From: Streptomyces sp. NL15-2K
GTDB taxonomy: Bacteria > Actinomycetota > Actinomycetes > Streptomycetales > Streptomycetaceae
Assembly: GCF_030551255.1 (NCBI RefSeq)
Contig: NZ_CP130630.1
Coordinates: 1,488,001-1,552,000, forward strand
Reading direction: 5' to 3'
DNA: 64,000 nt
Under the pieces are notes generated by a model that saw only the letters and a program-made list of their open reading frames with translations, had not been told where the DNA came from and searched no databases. The position numbers and the translations under genes are program-made. Below, in pieces: positions 58,562 through 64,000 of the stretch; positions within the stretch are counted from its first letter, which is position 1; the number at the start of each line of letters is the position of its first letter.

Positions 58562-59362
58562 ATGTCCGACCACACCCCGCCCCCCATGCCCATCCCCCGC
58601 CGTTTCGAGGGCCGCACGGTCCTGGTCACCGGCGCCGGCACCGGCTACGGCGCCGAGATCGCCGTCCGCGCGGCCCAGGAGGGCGCCAACGTCGCCGTCC
58701 ACTACCGCAGCTCCGCCGCCGGAGCCGAGAAGACCGTCGCCCGCATCAAGGAGGTGGGCGGCGAGGCGTTCACCGTGCAGGCCGACATCGCCGTCCACGC
58801 CGACGTCGTCCGCATGGCCGAGGAGGTCTTCATCCAGTTCGGCGGCCTCGACGTACTGGTCAACAACGTCGGTGACGTGGCGGGCGACCAGATGTCCTGG
58901 CGGGACCTCACCGAGGAGTCCATCGACCACGTACTCGCCGTGGACATCAAGGGAACCATGCTCTGCACGCACGAGTTCGGCTCCCGGATGCTGGACCAGG
59001 GCCACGGCTCGATCGTCAACATCGGCTCCACCGTGATCGTGCGCGGCAGCGCGCGGGCGCCGCAGTACGCCGCCGCGAAGTACGGCATCCTCGGCATCAC
59101 CAAGTCCTACGCCCAGGCCTTCGCACCCGTCGTCCGGGTCAACACCTTCGCACCCGGCTTCATCGAGACCGAGACGCTCCTGAACCGGGCGGACTGGAAG
59201 TCCGGCCGCCGCGAGGACATGATCGCCAAGACTCCGATGGGCCGCATCCCCGGCCCGGCCCAACTCGCGGGCACCGCCCTCTTCCTCGCCACCGACGACG
59301 CCTCCCACATGACCGGTGTCTACCTCAACGCCGACGGCGGCTTCAACATGATCGGCGCCTGA
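58562..59362 (+). CDS. Short-chain dehydrogenase/reductase
   Basis: 266 residues from ATG 58562 (the frame is open back to 58511). TGAGTGYGAEIAVRAAQEG is the cofactor loop (with Tyr in the second half of the glycine motif), VLVNNVGDVAG the NNAG equivalent, Ser in NIGSTVIVRG, and YAAAK holds Tyr and Lys. No strong ribosome-binding site is seen directly upstream. It is in line with the FAH pair and probably co-transcribed. A hairpin follows the stop. Confidence 0.9.
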   Translation: MSDHTPPPMPIPRRFEGRTVLVTGAGTGYGAEIAVRAAQEGANVAVHYRSSAAGAEKTVARIKEVGGEAFTVQADIAVHADVVRMAEEVFIQFGGLDVLVNNVGDVAGDQMSWRDLTEESIDHVLAVDIKGTMLCTHEFGSRMLDQGHGSIVNIGSTVIVRGSARAPQYAAAKYGILGITKSYAQAFAPVVRVNTFAPGFIETETLLNRADWKSGRREDMIAKTPMGRIPGPAQLAGTALFLATDDASHMTGVYLNADGGFNMIGA

Positions 59363-59366
59363 GAAG

Positions 59367-59395
59367 AGCGCCGGCCCGGGAGCCGGCCCGGCGCT
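59367..59395. terminator. G+C-rich hairpin after SDR
   Basis: AGCGCCGG (59367-59374) pairs with CCGGCGCT (59388-59395); the loop itself can partly pair. It lies in the 77-bp gap before the P450, so it may reduce read-through. Confidence 0.5.
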
Positions 59396-59439
59396 GCGCA
59401 TGACCTGCGGTTCACCGCGATGAATGATGGGAGTCAAGG

Positions 59440-60633
59440 ATGACTACGGCCGCTACTCCGGTATCCGATGTGGACATCTTCGCCGACGATGTCCTGACCG
59501 ATCCCTACGCCGCCTATGCGGTGTTGCGGGAGACGGGCGCCGCTGTGTACCTGGAGCGCTACGACTGCTGGGCCCTGCCCCGGTACGAGCACGTACGGGC
59601 GGCGCTGCGCGACCACGAACGGTTCTCCTCCGTGGACAGCGTGGGCTATGAGCCGTCGCTGAACGAACGCCGCCGAGGTGGTGTGCTGGCGACGGACCCG
59701 CCGGAGCACGAAGTGCTGCGCGCGGTGCTCTCGGAGAGCCTGGCCCCGCGTGCGTTGGCAGGGCTGCGAGACGGCATAGCCCGGCGTGCGACTGAGCTGG
59801 TCGAGGCCGTGGTGGCCCGCGGTTCATTCGACGTCGTGGATGATCTGGCGCGGGTGTTCCCGCTGACAGTGGTGGCGGATCTGATCGGGATGCCCCTGAG
59901 CGCGCGGGACGAGGTGCTCGTATTCGCCGACGCGTTCTTCAACACCTTCGGTCCCCTCAACGAGCGGACGACGGCGTCGGTGCAGGTCTCCCACCGGCTG
60001 CTCGAGCAGCTCATCTCGATGATGAACCGCGACAACCTTGCGCCGGGTGGCTGGGGCGAGGCGCTGTATCAGGCGGCCGACCGGGGCGTGATCGAGGAGC
60101 ACCAGGTGGGACAGCTGTTGCGCGCGTACCTGGTGGCGAGCATGGACACGACCATCAACGCGATCAGCAGTGCGCTGTGGTTGTTCGCCGAGCACCCGAC
60201 CGCGTGGACGGCCCTGCGCTCCGACCGGACGTTGCTCCATTCCGCTTTCGAGGAGGTCGTGCGGTTCGAATCACCGGTGCAGGTGTTCTTCCGCCGTACG
60301 ACGCGGCCGGTGGAGATCGACGGCGTCACGATCCCGCCGCAGGCTCAGGTGGCGATGTTGTTCGGTTCGGCCAACCGGGATCCGCGCAAGTGGCCGGAGC
60401 CGGACAAGTTCGACGTGGGCCGGGCGCCGATGGACCACGTCGGGTTCGGCTCCGGAGTGCACGCCTGTGCCGGCCAGGGACTGGCACGGCTGGAGGGCAA
60501 CGCGATCCTGTCGGCGCTGCTGGATCGCGTATCGGCGATCCACCTGGCCGGCACACCACGACGGCACCTCAACAACGTCATCCGGGGTCTGGAAAGCCTC
60601 CCGGTCACCGTCACGACGGGAGCACTCAGCTAG
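59440..60633 (+). CDS. Cytochrome P450, paralogue of 43435, ending in a MITE-like element
   Basis: 397 residues. I-helix A233-S-M-D236-T-T, ExxR E272-V-V-R275, heme loop FGSGVHACAG with Cys343. It follows the P450 at 43435 over the whole length (IDLFADDVL/VDIFADDVL; ALPRYEHVRAAL; FRRTTRPVEIDGVTIP). Unlike that gene it has no ferredoxin or reductase beside it and must borrow partners. Its TAG stop (60631-60633) is part of the terminal repeat of the element at 60630, so the original last codons may have been altered. Confidence 0.93.
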   Translation: MTTAATPVSDVDIFADDVLTDPYAAYAVLRETGAAVYLERYDCWALPRYEHVRAALRDHERFSSVDSVGYEPSLNERRRGGVLATDPPEHEVLRAVLSESLAPRALAGLRDGIARRATELVEAVVARGSFDVVDDLARVFPLTVVADLIGMPLSARDEVLVFADAFFNTFGPLNERTTASVQVSHRLLEQLISMMNRDNLAPGGWGEALYQAADRGVIEEHQVGQLLRAYLVASMDTTINAISSALWLFAEHPTAWTALRSDRTLLHSAFEEVVRFESPVQVFFRRTTRPVEIDGVTIPPQAQVAMLFGSANRDPRKWPEPDKFDVGRAPMDHVGFGSGVHACAGQGLARLEGNAILSALLDRVSAIHLAGTPRRHLNNVIRGLESLPVTVTTGALS

Positions 60634-60837
60634 TGCCCCGACAGGCAACGTTCGCCCCGTCGCGACGCCCGGCACGCTCCCCCACTGCCTTAAAGGCGTG
60701 GGAGGTGCCCCCACTCGCCGCACCGGCCGAAAGCCCAAGTACGTCCGGTCCATCGACGGAGCCTTCCGGCCGGCACGCCGAGAGCACGCACCGGACGCCG
60801 CTCCTCAACGGGCAAACGTTGCCTGCCGGGGCACTAG
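60630..60837. mobile_element. MITE-like element, copy 2 (208 bp)
   Basis: Terminal inverted repeats at 60630-60652 and 60815-60837 match those of the 25230 copy. CTAG flanks the TGCCCC...GGGGCA body at both ends, as in copy 1. The first 130 bases or so are nearly identical to copy 1, while two internal blocks of copy 1 are missing. No coding sequence. It is inserted exactly at the P450 stop. Confidence 0.85.
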
Positions 60838-60850
60838 AGGACGTCGTGGC

Positions 60851-60900
60851 CGATGACCGAGCCCCCTTCCGCGGATTCGCGGAAGGGGGCTCGGTCATCG
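60851..60900. terminator. Strong bidirectional terminator, perfect 23-bp stem
   Basis: 60851-60873 pairs perfectly with 60878-60900 around a GATT loop, between the plus-strand P450/MITE and the minus-strand dienelactone hydrolase. The most stable hairpin in the window by eye. Confidence 0.9.
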
Positions 60901-60930
60901 GCGATCGTATGTCCTGCTCAACGAGTCCGC

Positions 60931-61686
60931 TCAGAGCAGGGTGGTGGCCCGGATGAACGCGATGACCTGGGGCCAGGACAGGTCGGTGGCCGCCTTGTTG
61001 ACCGGGTCGCCGTGCAGTGCGCGGGCTGTGAAGCCGTGCCCGGCTCCGGGGTAGACATGGGTGATGCTCGGCCCGGTGGTCCGCGAGTTCAGGGCGTCCC
61101 GCAGCCGATGAAAGCTCTCCACCGGCACCACCTCGTCCGCGCCTGGATAGAGGATCATGGCGGGCCCGGCGATCCGGGCGGTGAACTCGGTGGCATCCAG
61201 GGTGTGGTTCGGTGCGGGTGAGCCCGGCACGGTGGGGTGATAGGCGACGACGTTCGCCAACCGGCTGTCCCCTCCGCCGAGCAGCAGCGCGAACCGGCCG
61301 CCGATGCACCAGCCGATCACACCGACCTGTCGGCAACCCAGCTCGTCAAACATGTGGTCGAGCAGCTTGCCCATTTCGGTCAGGCTGGACTCGTCATCCA
61401 GTTCCGACGCCCACTGAGACTGGGTCTCCATCTGTGACGGGTCATCTCTGCCGGGCCGACCGCGCCAGATGTCCTAGGCCAGCGCGGTGACTCCAGCGGC
61501 GGCCAGGCCGTCGGCGAACTCGCGCAACTGCGGCGAGATACCGCTGATCGACGGCAACAGCAACATGCCGCCTGTGGAGGCCGCCTCCCACGGGCGGGAC
61601 AGATACGCGTTCAGCCCGGCCACGGTGACGTTCTCACCAGCACACGTGACCTCCGCGGTGACGGGGGTGCTGATCTCGTTGGCCAT
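60931..61686 (-). pseudogene. Dienelactone hydrolase interrupted by an in-frame amber codon
   Basis: From ATG 61686 (MANEISTPVTAEVTCAGENV) the frame matches dienelactone hydrolase to GVTALA, meets TAG at 61476-61474, and continues in the same frame as DIWRGRPGRDDPSQ to a normal end. The downstream part holds the catalytic set: Cys in GWCIGGR, Asp in GADEVVP and His in GAGHGF. Many relatives have Trp where the stop lies, so a TGG-to-TAG change is likely. Full length would be about 251 codons. It is either inactivated, read through, or a sequence error. Confidence 0.85.
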
Positions 61687-61786
61687 ACTCTCACTACTCT
61701 CTACCGAGCTTGATGAACAGTTGTCAGTCGGTGTAGGTCGCACTCAGGGCCGGGCGCCGGCGCGGCGGGCGCAGTCGCCCCAGTGG

Positions 61787-63015
61787 TCAGGGGAAGCGGA
61801 TCGAGACGTGCTCCGGGCGTAGTTCGGTGACGCTGTTGACCCCGAGCAGTGCCATGGTCTGGACGACCTCACGCGACAGGATCTCCACGGCACGAGCGAC
61901 CCCACGCTGACCGCCGGCCATCAAGCCGTAGGGGAAGGCACGACCCACCAACGTGGCGTTGGCACCCATCGCCAGGGCGGCCACGATGTCAGCACCGGTC
62001 GTCACACCGGTGTCGACCAGGATGTCCGCCCGTCCGTCCAGCCTCTCGCGCACGGCCGGGACCAACTCGACGGGTACGGGGGCCCGGTCCAACTGCCGCC
62101 CGCCGTGGCTGGAGAGCACGATGCCGTCCGCGCCGGCGTCAACCACTCGCTGGGCATCAGGCACCGACTGGATGCCCTTGACCACGAGGCTGCCCTGCCA
62201 GTGGCCGCGGAGCCATTCGAGGTCGGCCATCGTGATCGCGGGATCGAAGACGCGGCCTATCTGGTCGGCGATCGTGCCCCCGGAGGCCGCCAGGTTGGCG
62301 AAGGTGAGTGGCTCGGTGGTCAGCAGGTCGAACCAGTAACGGGGGTGAAGGGCTCCGTTGACGAAGGTACGCAACGTGAGCTGCTGGGGCACGGTGAGCC
62401 CGTTGCGCACGTCGCGCAGCCGAGTCCCGGCGACCGGGGTGTCCACGGTGAGGATCAGCGTGTCGTACCCGGCCGCGGCCGCACGGTCGACCAGATCCTT
62501 GGCCGAGCTCCGATCACGCCACAGAAACAGCTGGAACCACTTCCGCGCCTGAGGGCCGGCCGCCGCCGTGTCCTCGATCGTGGTACTGCCCATCGTGGAC
62601 AGGGCGTAGGGAATCCCGGCCTGCTCGGCGACGGCGACGACGGCTCGTTCCCCTCCGGTGTGCATCACGCGCGTGAGGCCGGTGGGAGCGAACCCGAAAG
62701 GCTGGGCGGACGGTCTGCCGAGGATCACCGTTTCCGTACTCACATGGGAGACGTCGCGGAGCGCCGACGGATGGAACTCCAGGCGCCGGAAGGTCTCCCG
62801 AGCTCGACGCAGCGCGAGCTCCCCCACCCCGGCCCCTCCGTCGGCGAATCGAAGACCGCCCGGGGCGCCCGTCGTCGGGCGAGAGCGCGAAGGTCGGCGA
62901 TGGAAGCCGCTCGCGCCAGCCGGCGCTCCGTGCCGTTGAGTTGGATCGGAGCGGGGCGCAACAGCTCACGAAGCTCAGCTGGGCGTGGCAGCCGACGGTG
63001 CACCTTGGCGGTCAA
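61787..63015 (-). pseudogene. FMN-dependent 2-hydroxyacid oxidase with a frameshift
   Basis: The N-terminal 60 residues (PIQLNGTERRLARAASIADL then RAPRAVFD) are read from TTG 63015. The rest, from GELALRRARETFRRLEFHPS through FMN-barrel motifs YALSTMGSTTIEDT, WFQLFLWRD, LVVKGIQSVPDAQ, DGIVLSSHGGRQLD and DILVDTGV, is read from 62827 in another frame. One missing G (C on this strand) in the C-run at 62821-62830 would join them. The catalytic His is in SSHGGRQLD. Known: family oxidises lactate, mandelate or glycolate. Confidence 0.83.
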
Positions 63016-63060
63016 TGCCGTTCATCCCTTCTGTCGCCATGTCCTGGGCACATCGAGTGC

Positions 63061-63114
63061 CGTGGCCCTGGCCACGAGGACGTTCTCGTGGCCAGGGCCA
63101 CGAGAACGTCCTCG
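63061..63114. terminator. Two overlapping, mutually exclusive hairpins
   Basis: 63061-63078 pairs perfectly with 63085-63102 (18 bp, 6-base loop), while 63075-63093 pairs perfectly with 63096-63114 (19 bp, 2-base loop). The two share a strand and cannot form together. Located between the HbpS-like gene and the oxidase on the minus strand; a terminator or switch-like structure. Confidence 0.75.
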
Positions 63115-63144
63115 ATCACCCTCTTCTCTGCCTACGATCGACCC

Positions 63145-63567
63145 TCAGGTCAGCAGGTCGGCAATGCTCTTCAGCGCCTCGGCCGCGATGCGGGCGTCCA
63201 CACCCCCATGGGCCCCGCCCACCCCGATGCCGCCGATGACTTCGCCGTCGTCCGCGACGATCGGGAATCCCCCCGGCACCGGGTGCAGCAGGGGGTCGAC
63301 CAGGTGTACCGGATTCGCTTTCATGGCCGGGCTCGCGGCCGCCTCGGCGAAGTCGGCGGTCGTCATGCCCATGACCGCTGCCGTGTAGGCCTTCAGGCGC
63401 GACGTCGAGACCGCGATCGGCCCGGCGCCGTCGTCAGCGAGCACGGCCTTCGTGATGCCGCTGCGGTTGACAACAGTGACACTGATTCGCTCTCCCTCGG
63501 CACGCGCCGCCTCAACGGCCGCCTCGGTGGCTCGGCGGGCGATCTCGTAGCTCAGCGGTTCCCTCAT
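63145..63567 (-). CDS. HbpS/GlcG-family protein
   Basis: 140 residues of the GlcG/HbpS family: VTVVNRSGITKAVLADDGAG, SRLKAYTAAVMGM, PIVADDGEVIGGIGVGGAHG and DARIAAEALKSI. Members include the heme-binding sensor partner HbpS of Streptomyces reticuli and GlcG of glycolate operons. No signal peptide is seen, unlike HbpS. It is often found beside 2-hydroxyacid oxidases, as here (61787). Role uncertain: redox or substrate binding. Confidence 0.88.
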   Translation of the reverse strand: MREPLSYEIARRATEAAVEAARAEGERISVTVVNRSGITKAVLADDGAGPIAVSTSRLKAYTAAVMGMTTADFAEAAASPAMKANPVHLVDPLLHPVPGGFPIVADDGEVIGGIGVGGAHGGVDARIAAEALKSIADLLT

Positions 63568-64000
63568 GTCGTTCTCATTCCATGCGTGTTACCGGACTCA
63601 CAACCGGTTCTGTCAGCTGAAAAATGATCAGACCGCATGCCACTCGGCACCGGCGGTGACGGTGGCGTTGTTGTTGGGCGGCAGGGGGTGGCCAGAACTT
63701 CGATGCGCTGCCCGGCCTCTATCGGCGACTGTGTTCCCGCTCAGGGCGACGCTCCTCGGTCGTCACGCTCTCTCGGAGGACGACGCACCGAGGACCCGGC
63801 GCCGTCGGACGGGGCGTCATCGACCGCTCCGCCTCCGCGACGCAAACAACGTAGCACCGCGACTCGCCTCGCTGAACAGCTCTGACAAACATTTGTCAGG
63901 AAGCTGCGGTTACTTTCGATGGTCCCGCGGGCGACGGTCGAAGAGCGGCACGCTCGCTCGTCGAGCGGTTCGACCGACACCGGCCGACACCCCCGCCCCC
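63568..64000. other. 433-bp end region, no convincing gene
   Basis: Upstream of the HbpS-like gene to the window edge. Short open frames (63637-63885 plus; 63741-63980 minus) have Arg/Ser/Pro-rich translations without a known match. The operator-like dyad at 63882 is the only notable element, suggesting a promoter region rather than a gene. Confidence 0.5.
63882..63899. promoter_or_regulatory. CTGACAAA-CA-TTTGTCAG dyad
   Basis: Perfect 8-bp arms around CA, about 315 bp upstream of the HbpS-like start. A half-site (ACAGTTGTCAG, 61717-61727) lies upstream of the dienelactone hydrolase. Typical of a TetR/GntR-type operator; the regulator is not in the window or not known. Confidence 0.5.

Noticed and set aside
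63637..63885. 82-residue plus-strand open frame near the window end
   Set aside because: Low-complexity Arg/Ser/Pro content, no ribosome-binding site and a stop within an operator-like dyad.

Overview
The window is high-G+C DNA (by eye) with short intergenic gaps, many GTG starts, ATGA/GTGA stop-start overlaps, P450-ferredoxin-reductase sets and a salicylyl-CoA-type hydroxylase cluster. Together these point to an actinomycete, most likely a Streptomyces or close relative. No rRNA, tRNA, phage or CRISPR sequence was seen. Almost every gene is catabolic or regulatory, so this reads as an accessory island for degrading aromatic or alicyclic compounds.

Layout. 1-2096: a SulP anion transporter (cut by the window edge) coupled to an ArsR regulator, with a perfect 20-bp palindrome upstream. 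2097-7151: a minus-strand amidohydrolase and FAD monooxygenase face a plus-strand two-component flavin hydroxylase, its flavin reductase and a small ABM-fold protein. 7231-14602 (plus): NmrA-like reductase, ferredoxin, P450, MmgE/PrpD, HTD2-type hydratase, ferredoxin reductase, SDR and alpha/beta hydrolase, closed by a perfect 16-bp stem terminator. 14708-22291 (minus): MhpA-like hydroxylase, a CaiB CoA-transferase fused to a CitE lyase, aldehyde dehydrogenase, SnoaL-like protein, FAH-family enzyme and a two-domain extradiol-type dioxygenase. These two arms converge and probably form one pathway. My inference is ring hydroxylation, extradiol cleavage, semialdehyde oxidation and FAH processing, then a C5 branched dicarboxylate handled as an itaconyl/mesaconyl-CoA to citramalyl-CoA.

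22409-27827: a LysR remnant, a large ATPase-LuxR regulator, a MITE-like element and two paralogous divergent LysR genes. 27992-29211: a rearrangement scar joining two gene fragments tail to tail. 29409-39608: AraC, an esterase-like hydrolase, a RidA-fold protein, and a tightly coupled CoA-ester hydroxylation operon (FAH, single cupin, TesB, aryl-CoA ligase, hydroxylase/OYE fusion, 4HBT thioesterase) ending in a PaaX-type regulator. 39670-47200: MhpA-like monooxygenase plus hydrolase, divergent TetR, then P450-ferredoxin-reductase and another P450; three similar TetR-type operator candidates lie between them. 47408-54220: AraC, zinc alcohol dehydrogenase, aldehyde dehydrogenase, SDR and a BBE-type FAD oxidase. 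54294-60633: SDR, IclR, CMD-family protein, two FAH proteins, SDR and P450, with three copies of a 19-bp IclR-like operator. 60630-64000: a second MITE-like copy touching the P450 stop codon, a 23-bp perfect-stem terminator, two apparently broken genes (dienelactone hydrolase with an in-frame amber; FMN 2-hydroxyacid oxidase with a frameshift), and an HbpS/GlcG-like gene.

Functions were assigned by reading motifs and gene order only; no database search was run.
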